A program made the translations under genes and the position numbers. DNA of 64,000 nt from Deltaproteobacteria bacterium (GTDB lineage: Bacteria; Desulfobacterota; Desulfuromonadia; Geobacterales; JAJYBI01): positions 25,252 to 89,251 of the forward strand of contig JAJYBI010000011.1 in assembly GCA_021779095.1 (NCBI GenBank), given 5' to 3'. The notes under the pieces are model-generated. The model did no database searches. It saw nothing but the letters and a program-made list of their open reading frames with translations, and was not told the DNA's origin. Positions 34,100 to 43,703 of the stretch are shown here, one piece after another. Every line of letters starts with the position of its first letter. The first letter of the stretch is position 1.

Positions 34100-34924
34100 A
34101 TGTTGCTGGAATTCCTGAAAAAATATCGCTATCCCCTGGTCGTGGGCTGCGTGCTCGTCGTGACCTTCATTGTGTATTCCCTCAACCTGCGTCACAAGGA
34201 ACATGCGAACGGGGTCGAACGGATGATCATGACCGTCACGGCACCGGTCTGTGATGGCATCTCGGTGGTGACACGACTGGTAGACGGCGTCTGGACCGAT
34301 TATATCGCGCTCGTCAACGTGCGACGTGATAACGAAAAGCTGCGTGAAACCATAAAAGTTCTCAACCGCCGGGTGATCGATGCCAACGAGGCGGTCGTCG
34401 CGAACGAGCGGCTCAAGAAACTCCTGGACCTGAAGACGTCGCTTTCGGTACCGTCGGTAACCGCATCCATCATCGGTGAGGACGGGTCTCCCTGGTTCAA
34501 GACGATCCTCATCGATCGGGGGAGCGCGGACGGTCTGCAGGAGGGGATGCCGGTGGTTGCCTCCGACGGTGTCGTGGGAATGGTGGTCAAGGTGGACTCC
34601 TCCAGCGCACGGGTCCAGCTTTTGACCGACCATGCCAGCGGCATCGCCGGCGTCATCCAGAGGTCGCGCGCCCGCGGCATCGTCAAGGGGATGGGGCGGG
34701 GCGCATGCCGTCTCGAATTCACGCTGCGGGAGGATGACGTCAAGGTTGGCGATACGGTCGTGACGTCGGGGATCGGCAGGATATTCCCCAAAGGGTTGCC
34801 CCTCGGTGAGATCACCATGGTGCGCAAAGGTTCGTATGGTATCTTCCAGACAATCGAGATCAGGCCCGCCGTCAACCTGTCGCGGCTGGAAGAGGTGATT
34901 GTTCTTTTGAATCGTATCCCATGA
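34100..34924 (+). CDS. mreC: Rod shape-determining protein MreC
   Basis: A 274-residue protein. The ATG at 34100 begins a short cytoplasmic stub, then one membrane helix (YPLVVGCVLVVTFIVYSL), a coiled coil (about residues 70-115, RRDNEKLRETIKVLNRRVID) and the beta-rich periplasmic domain. That domain contains LIDRGSADGLQEGMPVVAS, GVVGMVVKVDSSSARVQLLT and VGDTVVTSGIGRIFPKGLPL. MreC scaffolds the elongasome by linking MreB and MreD to PBP2. No strong ribosome-binding site is visible. mreD starts within the last codons (ATGA overlap). mreB is not in the window. Confidence 0.94.
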   Translation: MLLEFLKKYRYPLVVGCVLVVTFIVYSLNLRHKEHANGVERMIMTVTAPVCDGISVVTRLVDGVWTDYIALVNVRRDNEKLRETIKVLNRRVIDANEAVVANERLKKLLDLKTSLSVPSVTASIIGEDGSPWFKTILIDRGSADGLQEGMPVVASDGVVGMVVKVDSSSARVQLLTDHASGIAGVIQRSRARGIVKGMGRGACRLEFTLREDDVKVGDTVVTSGIGRIFPKGLPLGEITMVRKGSYGIFQTIEIRPAVNLSRLEEVIVLLNRIP

Positions 34925-35409
34925 TCACGTTCGTCCGCTATCTCTTCGTTATCGTGTTCTGCCTCGTGCTGCAGGTGACGCTTCTGCCGCACTTCCTGGC
35001 GGACCCGTACCAGCCGAACCTGCTGCTCATCGTTGTCTCCTACATGGGGCTTCGTTCCCGGTCACCTCTGGCCTTTCTCGCCGTGTTTGCGGTCGGTATC
35101 GCCCAGGACTGTTTCAGCGGCATCTATTTCGGTCTGCACGCCTTTACCTACCTGTGTCTCTATTTCGTGCTCGCGCACACCTCAAGCCAGCTCTATACCG
35201 ACCGCCGTTCACTGATGATCCTCGTTGTCTTCTGCGGTACCGTCGGATCGGGGCTTTTGAGCCTCGTCCTCCTGGCGCTCTTTTCCACTGCCGATGGCAT
35301 CTATGCGTCCATCCTGCCGGCCCTCATCCCCCAGGGGCTGGTGAACGCCCTCGTCGCATCGGTCGTGTTCAGCTTCCCCGCACTGGCAGCTCGTGAGGAG
35401 GCGGCATGA
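34921..35409 (+). CDS. mreD: Rod shape-determining protein MreD
   Basis: A 162-residue inner-membrane protein with five to six hydrophobic helices (for example YLFVIVFCLVLQVTLLPHFL). MreD is poorly conserved; position and topology carry the call, together with the typical LLIVVSYMGLRSR...FAVGIAQDCFSGIYFGLHAF region. It overlaps mreC by 4 nt at its start and mrdA by 4 nt at its end, so all three are translationally coupled. Its role is to complete the MreBCD elongation complex. Confidence 0.88.
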   Translation: MITFVRYLFVIVFCLVLQVTLLPHFLADPYQPNLLLIVVSYMGLRSRSPLAFLAVFAVGIAQDCFSGIYFGLHAFTYLCLYFVLAHTSSQLYTDRRSLMILVVFCGTVGSGLLSLVLLALFSTADGIYASILPALIPQGLVNALVASVVFSFPALAAREEAA

Positions 35410-37322
35410 AGGGAGGACGGGTCGTCAGGGAAAATCGCGGGCTGTCCAAGCGGCTGATCAAGCTCTCGTTCTGCGTCGCTGCAGGGTTCTTTCTGCTCTT
35501 GACCCGCCTCTGGTATCTGCAGATCATCAAGGCCGACACCCTTTTCGACCTTTCCGAGAGTAACCGTCTCCGCTCGGTACCGGTTGCCGCATGCCGCGGC
35601 ACGATACTCGACCGGAACGGTGTGGTGCTGGTGAGCAACTCGCCGTCCTACAGTCTGGCAGTCATCCCGCAGGACGTGGTGAACAAGGAAGCCCTCATCG
35701 ACAGCCTGGTACGTCTGCTCGGTCTCGACCGCGACGAACTGCTGGAGCGGTGGGAGAAGGGGAAGGGACGCGCCCGTTACGTACCCATCGTCGTGGCGGC
35801 GGGGATCACCCGGGACCAGGTCGAACTCTTGGAGGAAAACCAGTTCCGGCTGCCGGGGGTGGATGTCGAGGTGAAACCGGTACGGCTGTATCCGTTCGGA
35901 ACGATGGCGGCCCATCTCATGGGGTATCTGGCGGAGGTCAGCGATCAGGAGCTGGCTGCCGACCGGTACCAGCATTACAACGCCGGCGATTACGTGGGGA
36001 AGAACGGGCTGGAAAAGAGCTATGAAAACGAACTGCACGGAACGGACGGAGGGCGGCGGATCGAGGTGGATGCGCGGGGCCATTATCTGCGCACCATCAG
36101 CGAGACGAACCCCACCACCGGCAACAGCCTGGAACTGACCATCGACAAGAACCTCCAGCAGAGCGCCGAAAAGGCGTTCGGCCAAGAGGCCGGCGCCGCA
36201 GTAGCGCTGGACGTGAACAGCGGCGAGGTGCTGGCGTTCGTCAGCAACCCCGGGTTCGATCCGGCACTCTTCTCCGGCAGGATGCCGCCGGATGTCTGGA
36301 AGTCGTATCTCGAGGACAAGCGACATCCTCTTGAGAACAAGGCGCTGAAGGGGCAGTATCCGCCGGGGTCGACCTTCAAGATCATCACCGCCCTTGCCGG
36401 TCTCGAGGAGGGGCTGATCGATGGGAAGGCGACGGTGGAATGCACCGGTTCCTATAAACTGGGCTCAAGCAAGTTCAACTGCTGGAACCGGCATGGTCAC
36501 GGCGTGGTCAATCTGAAACGGGCCCTGAAGGAGTCGTGCGACGTCTATTTTTACGAGCTGGGGGAAAAGCTCGGTGTCGATCGCATTGCCAAATATGCCA
36601 GGCTGTTCGGAATGGGGAAACCCCTGGGGATCGATCTGGACAACGAACGGGGCGGCCTGATCCCGACCATGGAATGGAAGGAGAAGAGATTCCATAAGAA
36701 GTGGTTTCCCGGTGAGACGCCTCCCGTCGCTATCGGGCAGGGGTACGTGCTGGCAACCCCGATCCAGCTGGCTTCCATGATCGCCACGGTCGCCAACAAC
36801 GGGACGGTCTATCGCCCCCATCTCGTGAAAAGGATCATCGATCCCGACGGCCGGACCGTGAAGGAGTTCGGACCGGAGATCATCGCGAAGACCGGGCTGC
36901 GGCCGGAGAGCTTCCAACTCGTCAAGGAAGGGCTCTTTGCCGTGGTCAACGAGCCGAAAGGGACCGGGAGCATGGCGCGACTGTACGAGGTGAAGGTGGC
37001 GGGCAAGACCGGTACCTCCCAGGTGGTCAAGCTGCGGGACAGCAAGGGGAACGAGCCGTACCAGTTCCGTGACCACGCCCTGTTTGTGGGGTTTGCCCCC
37101 TACGATAAACCGGAGATCGCCGTGGCGGTCGTGGTGGAACATGGCGAACACGGCGGTTCGGCGGCGGCCCCCATCGCGGGGAAGATCCTGCGGACCTATT
37201 TCGAGGAGAAAGGGGTCATTGCGAAACCGGTTCGGCATGACGCATCTGCCGCCGGGAGTGACAAACCAGCAGCTCAACCGGCTGGACAACCCGTTCAACT
37301 ACCCGCCGGGAAGGCGGACTGA
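35406..37322 (+). CDS. mrdA: Penicillin-binding protein 2, elongasome transpeptidase
   Basis: A 638-residue peptidoglycan D,D-transpeptidase. An N-terminal membrane anchor (LIKLSFCVAAGFFLLLTRLW) precedes the pedestal domain (VPVAACRGTILDRNGVVLVS). The transpeptidase domain contains SXXK in PPGSTFKIITAL (Ser322), SXD/N in KESCDVYFYELG and KTGT in VAGKTGTSQVV. E. coli PBP2 is 633 residues. The C-terminal ~25 residues are Ala/Pro/Gln-rich. The start overlaps mreD by 4 nt, and rodA starts 7 nt after the stop. It cross-links new side-wall peptidoglycan together with RodA. Confidence 0.95.
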   Translation: MKGGRVVRENRGLSKRLIKLSFCVAAGFFLLLTRLWYLQIIKADTLFDLSESNRLRSVPVAACRGTILDRNGVVLVSNSPSYSLAVIPQDVVNKEALIDSLVRLLGLDRDELLERWEKGKGRARYVPIVVAAGITRDQVELLEENQFRLPGVDVEVKPVRLYPFGTMAAHLMGYLAEVSDQELAADRYQHYNAGDYVGKNGLEKSYENELHGTDGGRRIEVDARGHYLRTISETNPTTGNSLELTIDKNLQQSAEKAFGQEAGAAVALDVNSGEVLAFVSNPGFDPALFSGRMPPDVWKSYLEDKRHPLENKALKGQYPPGSTFKIITALAGLEEGLIDGKATVECTGSYKLGSSKFNCWNRHGHGVVNLKRALKESCDVYFYELGEKLGVDRIAKYARLFGMGKPLGIDLDNERGGLIPTMEWKEKRFHKKWFPGETPPVAIGQGYVLATPIQLASMIATVANNGTVYRPHLVKRIIDPDGRTVKEFGPEIIAKTGLRPESFQLVKEGLFAVVNEPKGTGSMARLYEVKVAGKTGTSQVVKLRDSKGNEPYQFRDHALFVGFAPYDKPEIAVAVVVEHGEHGGSAAAPIAGKILRTYFEEKGVIAKPVRHDASAAGSDKPAAQPAGQPVQLPAGKAD

Positions 37323-37329
37323 GGTACGC

Positions 37330-38430
37330 ATGATCGATCGGCGGCTTTTCACGAACTTCGACTGGACTCTGTTCCTGCTCGTACTGCTCATCGCGGCGCT
37401 GGGGGTGGTGAACATCTACAGCGCCGCGTACACCTATGCGCCGGTCGGCACGCCGTATTTCCTGCGCCAGATATACTGGATCGTTGCCGGGCTGGGGATC
37501 ATCGCCACCGTCTGCAGCATCGACTATCACATCTTCGAGGATACCGCCTACTGGCTGTACGGGGGCATGTTGTTCCTGCTGGTGGTGGTCCTGGTGGTCG
37601 GCCGTACCTCCATGGGGGCGACCCGCTGGCTGAACCTGGGGATCATCACTATCCAGCCGTCGGAACTGATGAAGATCATCATCATCATGGCCCTGGCCCG
37701 GTACTTCGTCGACTTCGTACCCCCCGACGGTCTGACGCTCCGCGACCTCCTCTATCCGCTGCTGCTGGTCGGTATCCCCGCACTGCTCATCATGAAACAG
37801 CCGGACCTGGGAACGGCGCTGCTGGTGGTCATGATTGCCGCATCCATGCTGTTGTACGTGGGGGTGCGGTGGAAGACCGTCGCCGCCGCGCTCCTCGCCG
37901 CCGTTCCGACGGTCTGGCTCGCCTGGACCCGCTATTTGCGGGATTATCAGAAAAACCGGATACTGAACTTCATCTGGCCCGAACGCGATCCTTTAGGGAG
38001 CGGGTACCACATCATCCAGAGCAAGATCGCCGTCGGCTCCGGCGGCGTGCTGGGCAAGGGGTTCCTCATGGGGACCCAGAGCCATCTCCGGTTCCTCCCC
38101 GAACAGCACACGGACTTCGCCTTTTCCGTTTTCGCCGAGGAATGGGGATTCCTGGGGTGCCTGGTGGTGCTCCTCCTCTACATGGTGCTGGTCCTCTGGG
38201 GACTGGGGATTGCCAGCCGCTGTAACGACCGGTTCGGGGCGCTTCTTTCCGTGGGGGTTTCCGCCATGCTGTTCTGGCATATCGTGGTGAATATCGGCAT
38301 GGTCATCGGGCTCTTTCCGGTCGTCGGCGTCCCGCTCCCACTCTTCTCCTACGGCGGCACCTCCATGATCACCACCATGACCGGCGTCGGCATCCTCCTG
38401 AACGTCAGCATGCGCCGCTTCATGTTCTGA
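37330..38430 (+). CDS. rodA: Rod-shape SEDS glycosyltransferase RodA
   Basis: A 366-residue polytopic protein that polymerises lipid II for cell elongation. The ATG at 37330 has GAGG upstream and gives the family length; the longer open frame overlaps mrdA without support. SEDS landmarks include GATRWLNLGIITIQPSELMK, LIMKQPDLGTALLVVMIAA, a QSKIAVGSGGVLGKGFLMGT loop, FLPEQHTDFAFSVFAEEWGF and PLPLFSYGGTSMITTM. About ten helices are seen. It is the last gene of mreCD-mrdA-rodA, and the following methyltransferase gene begins 2 nt after its stop. Confidence 0.95.
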   Translation: MIDRRLFTNFDWTLFLLVLLIAALGVVNIYSAAYTYAPVGTPYFLRQIYWIVAGLGIIATVCSIDYHIFEDTAYWLYGGMLFLLVVVLVVGRTSMGATRWLNLGIITIQPSELMKIIIIMALARYFVDFVPPDGLTLRDLLYPLLLVGIPALLIMKQPDLGTALLVVMIAASMLLYVGVRWKTVAAALLAAVPTVWLAWTRYLRDYQKNRILNFIWPERDPLGSGYHIIQSKIAVGSGGVLGKGFLMGTQSHLRFLPEQHTDFAFSVFAEEWGFLGCLVVLLLYMVLVLWGLGIASRCNDRFGALLSVGVSAMLFWHIVVNIGMVIGLFPVVGVPLPLFSYGGTSMITTMTGVGILLNVSMRRFMF

Positions 38431-38432
38431 CA

Positions 38433-39503
38433 ATGGATCGGCTGGTTCTCGACGTCGATCTGACCCGCGGCCGTCCGGATGAGGCCGGTCTGCTGAACCG
38501 GTTTCTGCGGTCCGGACCGCTGGACGATGCCGGCCTGCACGCCGCCATCCGGCGCCTGGCTAGGTACCACGATGCCTGGCTTATGAACTACCCGCTGGGG
38601 GGCTGGGACAGGGGGCTCTCTGTCACCCATGAGATGCGGCTCATCACCGAGACCTACCTGCCGATGCGCGAGATCCGCACCGCCTTTCGCCAGCTCTACC
38701 GCGCCGCACTCGGGTTTCCCCCCTTGCTGTCCTCCTGTCCCGTGCATCGTGCCTCCGGCTGGCTCGACCTGTTGCCCTTCTTCCACCGGTACCTTCCCGC
38801 GTCGAGTCCCGCCGCGCTTCTCTCGGAAGTCGCGGCGGATGATGACCTCCGGTGCCGGCTGCTGTTTCACCTGTTCCTGCCGCCCCGGTATGGCTGCGGC
38901 TTCGGTCGCTATCCGCGCCAGCTCGCCCATCTGCGTGACCGGCTTGCGCAGGAGAGGTCCTGGCGCATCCAAAAAACTTTTCGGTGTCTCGATGCCGCCA
39001 CCGGTACCGGCGAAGGAACGTACGATCTGGCGCAGTTACTGACGGACGCCGGGTATCCACCGGATTCGGTCGTCGTGCACGGCAGTACGCCGGAACCGTT
39101 CGAACTCATCGCCGGCGCCTGCTGCCGGTTTCCCCATGATCCCCTGCGCGAGGCGCGGTTTCGAGACCGGCTGCAACGGCTGGCCGAGGCTGGAACGGTC
39201 TCCCGGATCACGTTTATGCAGGGGGATGTACGGGATACGCCGGGGGATGGTGGTTCCTACGACCTCATCGTCTGCAACGGCCTGCTGGGGGGGCCGTTAC
39301 TGCACGACGCAGACGAACTGCGCCGTGCGTTGGCTGTCCTGACCGACTGTCTGACGCCGGGCGGTCTTCTCTGTATCGCCGACCGGTTTCACGATGGCTG
39401 GCGACGCCGCGATGCCGGACCGACGGTGAAATTCCTGCTGCAGCAGGCGGGGCTCGAAACCGCCGATCTGGCCGATGGTGTCGTGGCGGTTCGGCCGTTT
39501 TGA
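38433..39503 (+). CDS. SAM-dependent methyltransferase (CheR-like fold)
   Basis: A 356-residue soluble protein. The C-terminal ~190 residues hold a class I methyltransferase: motif I CLDAATGTGEGTYDLAQLL (about 187-205), an acidic motif II region, FMQGDVRDTPGD for motif III and DLIVCNGLLGGPLL for motif IV, close to the arrangement in CheR-type enzymes. The N-terminal ~170 residues are helical and unrecognised, with many Arg, Cys and Pro. Substrate is unknown. Its start lies 2 nt after rodA, so it is expressed with the shape genes, but a functional link is not established. Confidence 0.78.
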   Translation: MDRLVLDVDLTRGRPDEAGLLNRFLRSGPLDDAGLHAAIRRLARYHDAWLMNYPLGGWDRGLSVTHEMRLITETYLPMREIRTAFRQLYRAALGFPPLLSSCPVHRASGWLDLLPFFHRYLPASSPAALLSEVAADDDLRCRLLFHLFLPPRYGCGFGRYPRQLAHLRDRLAQERSWRIQKTFRCLDAATGTGEGTYDLAQLLTDAGYPPDSVVVHGSTPEPFELIAGACCRFPHDPLREARFRDRLQRLAEAGTVSRITFMQGDVRDTPGDGGSYDLIVCNGLLGGPLLHDADELRRALAVLTDCLTPGGLLCIADRFHDGWRRRDAGPTVKFLLQQAGLETADLADGVVAVRPF

Positions 39504-39644
39504 CGGTTCGCGAAGGATCGTAGCGCGGTTGTAATGCCCTCGTGCGCTGTGCGGTTATCTGGTCGAATCGGCCGTAAATGCGGTATTTTCTCGTGCTCGG
39601 TTTGCCTCCTCTGATATACTGGATCGCAGACGAAGGAGAGAGAG

Positions 39645-40658
39645 ATGCACAAGGCCTCGTTCTGCGAAAACCTGGGCGGTTGCGTTGTCCGGTGCGGGCT
39701 CTGCCGTTTCCGGTGTACGATTCCTGCCGGAGCGCGCGGGCTGTGCGGCGTCCGGGAGAACCGTGACGGAATCCTGTATTCCCTCGTCTACGGCAAGGTC
39801 GTCGCGGAACAGAGCGATCCGGTGGAAAAGAAACCGCTGTTCCACCTGTTGCCGGGATCGGCAACCTACTCCATCGCCACCGCGGGGTGCAACTTCCGGT
39901 GCCTCCACTGCCAGAACGCCTCCATCTCCCAGGTCGCCGACTCCGCACAGCTCATCAGGGGGAACGACCGGACACCGGCGGAGATCGTCGCCGCGGCGCT
40001 GGCTTCGGGGAGCGAGTCCATTTCCTACACCTATACCGAGCCGACCATCTTCTACGAGTATGCGCGGGACACGGCCGAGCTTGCCGTTCAGGCGGGGCTC
40101 AAGAACCTCTTCGTTACCAACGGATATATCACCGCCGAGGCGCTCGCCGGGATCGCGCCCGTTCTCCATGCTGCCAATATCGATCTGAAGGGGTGGTCGG
40201 AACGGTTCTACCGCGAGGTGGTGCGCGCGACGCTGCGCGAGGTGCTCGATTCGATCGTGGAGTATCGGCGACTCGGCATCTGGATCGAGCTGACGACCCT
40301 GCTCATCCCCGGGTACAACGACGACCCCGGGGAGCTCAGGGAGATGGCGGGGTTCATCGCCGGGCATCTCGGATGTGATGTGCCGTGGCACCTGACGGCG
40401 TTCCATCCCACCTATCGCATGACCCGGGTACCTCCCGCAACCGCGTCCCAGCTGCAGGCCGCCCGGGAGATCGGTATTGCCGCCGGCCTTGCGTACGTCT
40501 ACACCGGCAACGCATATTGCCCCGGTGGGGAGGACACGCTCTGCCCCGCATGCGGCGTTACCCTTGTCCGTCGGTCGGGGTTCGGGATGCTTGAAAACCG
40601 GTTGCGTCAGGGGGGGTGTGCCGCGTGCGGCGCGTCCATTGCCGGAATCTGGCGGTAA
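39645..40658 (+). CDS. amrS: AmmeMemoRadiSam-system radical SAM enzyme (AmrS family)
   Basis: A 337-residue iron-sulfur enzyme with GGAGAG before the ATG. The radical SAM cluster motif is CNFRCLHC (about residues 82-89) in SIATAGCNFRCLHCQNASIS. The N-terminal Cys set (CENLGGCVVRCGLCRFRC) and AGARGLCGVRENR are typical of the AmrS/PflA-like group, as are YTYTEPTIFYEYARDTAELA and ANIDLKGWSERFYREV. Two more CXXC pairs lie near the C-terminus (CPACG, CAACG). The AMMECR1 and MEMO-like partners that give the system its name are not in the window. The physiological substrate is not known. Confidence 0.9.
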   Translation: MHKASFCENLGGCVVRCGLCRFRCTIPAGARGLCGVRENRDGILYSLVYGKVVAEQSDPVEKKPLFHLLPGSATYSIATAGCNFRCLHCQNASISQVADSAQLIRGNDRTPAEIVAAALASGSESISYTYTEPTIFYEYARDTAELAVQAGLKNLFVTNGYITAEALAGIAPVLHAANIDLKGWSERFYREVVRATLREVLDSIVEYRRLGIWIELTTLLIPGYNDDPGELREMAGFIAGHLGCDVPWHLTAFHPTYRMTRVPPATASQLQAAREIGIAAGLAYVYTGNAYCPGGEDTLCPACGVTLVRRSGFGMLENRLRQGGCAACGASIAGIWR

Positions 40659-40722
40659 ATGTCGTCGGGGCGGCGTATCATCGCCACTTCCTTCTGTCCC
40701 AATGGAATGTTTGGGGTAATGT

Positions 40723-42438
40723 ATGCAGCGCGATCGATCTGAACGCAACATAATTCTCGGCTTTTCGCTGATTGCCCTGATATGGCTGACCGATCTGGTG
40801 CTGGAGGCGTTCGTTTTCGGTTACGAGCCGAGAACAGCCGCTTCGGGGTTGAACGAAGCGACGATACACGCCTTTTTTCTGATTCTTCAGCTCGGGCTTC
40901 TCATCTATGTCTGGCGCGTCTTCGAACACCGCGACCGGATCAGAGATGCCCTGAACAAGGCACTGGGTGAGGTGGCGAGCGAGAAGTCGCGGTTCGAGGC
41001 GGTGATTGCCGCCATGGGCGACGGCATCAGCATCCAGGACAGGGACTTTCGCATCCTCTACCAGAACAAGGTGCACCAGGAACTGGTCGGCGGCGACCGG
41101 CAGGGTGGTCTCTGCTATCGCGAGTATGCAGATCGCGATACTGTCTGCAAAGATTGTCCGGTAGAACAGAGCTTCCGGGATGGTCAGGTGCATCGTCAGG
41201 AAAAATCGGCCGGCTCAAGGGTAACCGCGTCCCACGTCGAGATAACCGCATCACCGCTTCTGGATGCGGCCGGGAACGTCGTTGCCGGTATCGAGCTCGT
41301 TCGCGACGTGTCGGCGAGGAAAAAGGCGGAAGAGGGGGTGTCACGTCAGTCGGCGTTCCTGCAGAAGTTGATGGATACGATACCGCTCCCCGTCTTCTAC
41401 AAGAACACGGGCGGTCTCTACCTCGGCTGCAACCGGGAGTTTGAAGAGAGGCTCGGCGTTTCCCGGGAGGATCTGGTCGGCAAGACCGTCTTCGACATCG
41501 CCCCGATCGACGCCGCCCGCAGCTATTTTTCTCACGACCTTGCCCTGCTGGAAGAAGGGGGGGCTCAGGTCTATCAGGAGTCCGTTCGGTTTGCCGACGG
41601 CGTGCTGCACGACGTCGTGCTGCACAAGGCGGTCTATCTCGACAGCGATGGCCGCCCTGACGGCATCGTCGGCGTGCTGGTGGATGTGACGGAGCAGAAC
41701 CGGTGGAAGGCGCGTGTGGAGCGGCTGAACGCCGACCTGTCGCGCAAGGCGGTCGAACTGGAAGCGGCAAACCGGGATCTGGAATCGTTCAGTTATTCCG
41801 CATCGCACGACCTGAAGAATCCGCTGACCCAGATCTCCTCGGCGGCGCAGCTGCTGGCCGATACGGACAAGGATCTGTCCGGTGAACGGTACCGCTTCCT
41901 GGTCGGTACCATAATCGACAGTTGCGAAAAGATGGACGCCCTCATCGACGACCTTTTGACCCTTGCCCAGACATCGCGGATGGACGAGGGATTTGCCCCG
42001 GTCGATCTGAGTTCCCTTGCCGCTTCGGTTGCCCTCGATATCCGGCTCGCCGAACCGGAACGCCAGGTGACGTTGACCATCGAACCGGATCTGCGCGCGG
42101 AATGCGCGGCCGGTCTCATCCGGATCGTTCTGGAAAACCTGCTGAACAACGCCTGGAAATATACCCGGTTCACTCCCCAGCCGGTCATCTCCTTCGGCAG
42201 TACCGTTGTGAATGGTGAAACGGCCTACTTTGTCAGGGACAACGGAGCGGGGTTCGACATGGATCGTGCCGACCGTCTGTTCCGGCCGTTCCAGCGTCTG
42301 CACGACAGCACCTTTCCTGGCACCGGCATCGGTCTTGCCACCGTCCAACGGATCATAAACCGCCATGGTGGCCGCGTCTGGGCGGAAGGGGAGAAAGGTG
42401 CCGGCGCGACCTTCTATTTCACGCTGCCATCCCTCTGA
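40723..42438 (+). CDS. Membrane-associated PAS histidine kinase
   Basis: A 571-residue kinase. Two N-terminal membrane helices (IILGFSLIALIWLTDLVLEA and FFLILQLGLLIYVWRVF) enclose a short loop. Two PAS domains follow; the first (about 90-200) contains three Cys (LCYREYADRDTVCKDCPVEQ) that could bind metal or a redox group. The His-box is SYSASHDLKNPLTQISSAAQ, and the ATPase domain has LLNNAWKYTR, DNGAGFDMD and GTGIGLATVQRIINRHGG. No receiver protein is adjacent. The kinase core resembles that of 19942-22161. Confidence 0.9.
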   Translation: MQRDRSERNIILGFSLIALIWLTDLVLEAFVFGYEPRTAASGLNEATIHAFFLILQLGLLIYVWRVFEHRDRIRDALNKALGEVASEKSRFEAVIAAMGDGISIQDRDFRILYQNKVHQELVGGDRQGGLCYREYADRDTVCKDCPVEQSFRDGQVHRQEKSAGSRVTASHVEITASPLLDAAGNVVAGIELVRDVSARKKAEEGVSRQSAFLQKLMDTIPLPVFYKNTGGLYLGCNREFEERLGVSREDLVGKTVFDIAPIDAARSYFSHDLALLEEGGAQVYQESVRFADGVLHDVVLHKAVYLDSDGRPDGIVGVLVDVTEQNRWKARVERLNADLSRKAVELEAANRDLESFSYSASHDLKNPLTQISSAAQLLADTDKDLSGERYRFLVGTIIDSCEKMDALIDDLLTLAQTSRMDEGFAPVDLSSLAASVALDIRLAEPERQVTLTIEPDLRAECAAGLIRIVLENLLNNAWKYTRFTPQPVISFGSTVVNGETAYFVRDNGAGFDMDRADRLFRPFQRLHDSTFPGTGIGLATVQRIINRHGGRVWAEGEKGAGATFYFTLPSL

Positions 42439-42616
42439 ACCTTGCGGTTGGCTTTGCGAAATGGTATATATGACTCCCACCTGAAAAGAGTTTTTGTGCT
42501 TTTCTGCCGGCCGCTGCGCGTGGCCGGGCTGCCGGCACCGGATATGTTCGGACCGGTGCCGCCGTCTGTTATACTGCCTGCGGTATTCTCATCACGCTCA
42601 GATCAGTCTGGATATT

Positions 42617-43270
42617 ATGAACGCATCTGTCCCGCGCCGCCTTTGGGTGACTTTTTCCGCCCACGTGATCGGCATCTACGCATCCCTCGTCAACCGTCTC
42701 CGGGTGGAGGGGATCGAGCACGTACCCCGCACCGGCGGGGTGCTGATCGCTTCCAACCATATCTCCGCCTACGAGACCATCTTCCTCCCCTGGGTGATCA
42801 TCCGTCGTTTCCCGCTGCAGATGCTCTGGGCGCCGGCCAAGGAAGAGCTGTTCAGGAACCGGTTGCAGGGGTGGCTGTACGGTTCCTGGGGGGCGTTCCC
42901 GGTGCGGCGCGGGCGGGACGTGCGGGCGGGGCGCACGATCAACGGTCTTCTTGCGACCCAGAAGGTGATGCTCTTCCCCGAGGGAACGCGCCATCGCGAC
43001 GGGGTGCTCGGCAAGGGCAACCGCGGGGTGGGAAAGATCATCTACGATACCCGTCCCGTGGTCATCCCCACGGCGCTCGTCGGCCTCAACCGCTGGAAAT
43101 CCCCCGGCGCGGGACAGAAGGCGAAGGTGATCTTCGGGGCGCCGCTCTCCTTCGACGACCTCTTGCAGCGTCCCGACGAGAAGGAGACCCACCAGCTCAT
43201 CGTCGACCGGGTCATGGCCGCCATTGCGGAGTTGCTGAAGAAAGAGGGGGCGTATGTCAACGAAGGTTGA
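42617..43270 (+). CDS. 1-acyl-sn-glycerol-3-phosphate acyltransferase-like protein (PlsC family)
   Basis: A 217-residue acyltransferase of phospholipid synthesis. The ATG at 42617 gives the family start ([20 protein letters not shown]); the longer open frame is Cys/Arg-rich noise. Motif I is [15 protein letters not shown], so the usual HX4D dyad is HX4E. Motif II-like [13 protein letters not shown], motif [13 protein letters not shown] and motif [11 protein letters not shown] are present. The D-to-E change at the catalytic dyad is unusual and may affect activity or substrate. rnhA starts 17 nt inside its 3' end. There is no close ribosome-binding site stronger than the purines before ATG. Confidence 0.85.
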   Translation: MNASVPRRLWVTFSAHVIGIYASLVNRLRVEGIEHVPRTGGVLIASNHISAYETIFLPWVIIRRFPLQMLWAPAKEELFRNRLQGWLYGSWGAFPVRRGRDVRAGRTINGLLATQKVMLFPEGTRHRDGVLGKGNRGVGKIIYDTRPVVIPTALVGLNRWKSPGAGQKAKVIFGAPLSFDDLLQRPDEKETHQLIVDRVMAAIAELLKKEGAYVNEG

Positions 43271-43700
43271 GCTTTACTGCGACGGCGCCTGCAGCGGCAA
43301 TCCGGGGGTGGGGGGCTACGGCGCCATCCTCCGCTACGGCGGCCGGGAGAAGGAGCTGTCCGGCGCCGCCGGGGAGACGACCAACAACCGGATGGAGATG
43401 ACCGCCGCCATCGCCGCCCTGGAATCGCTGACCCGCCCCTGCCGGGTAGTCATCACCACCGACTCCCAGTACCTGGTGAAGGGGATGACCGAGTGGATAC
43501 AGGGATGGGTGCGCAAGGGGTGGGTGAACAGCAAGAAGGAGCCGGTCCTGAACCGCGACCTGTGGGAGCGGCTCCTGGAGCTGTCGCGCGTGCACACCCT
43601 GGAATGGCGCTGGGTGCGGGGACACAATGGCCATCCGGAGAACGAGCGGTGCGACGAACTGGCCCGCAACGCCATCGGCGCGTACCGGGCCGGGGCCTGA
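43254..43700 (+). CDS. rnhA: Ribonuclease HI
   Basis: A 148-residue enzyme (E. coli 155) that cleaves RNA in RNA:DNA hybrids. The four metal-binding carboxylates are recognisable: Asp10 in [11 protein letters not shown], Glu near 48 in NNRMEMTAA, Asp near 70 in [10 protein letters not shown] and the final Asp in [10 protein letters not shown]. The basic handle region [20 protein letters not shown] is present. GAAAGAGG precedes the ATG, which lies 17 nt inside plsC, so the two are translationally coupled. A small HNH gene follows after 3 nt. Confidence 0.95.
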   Translation: MSTKVELYCDGACSGNPGVGGYGAILRYGGREKELSGAAGETTNNRMEMTAAIAALESLTRPCRVVITTDSQYLVKGMTEWIQGWVRKGWVNSKKEPVLNRDLWERLLELSRVHTLEWRWVRGHNGHPENERCDELARNAIGAYRAGA

Positions 43701-43703
43701 AGT

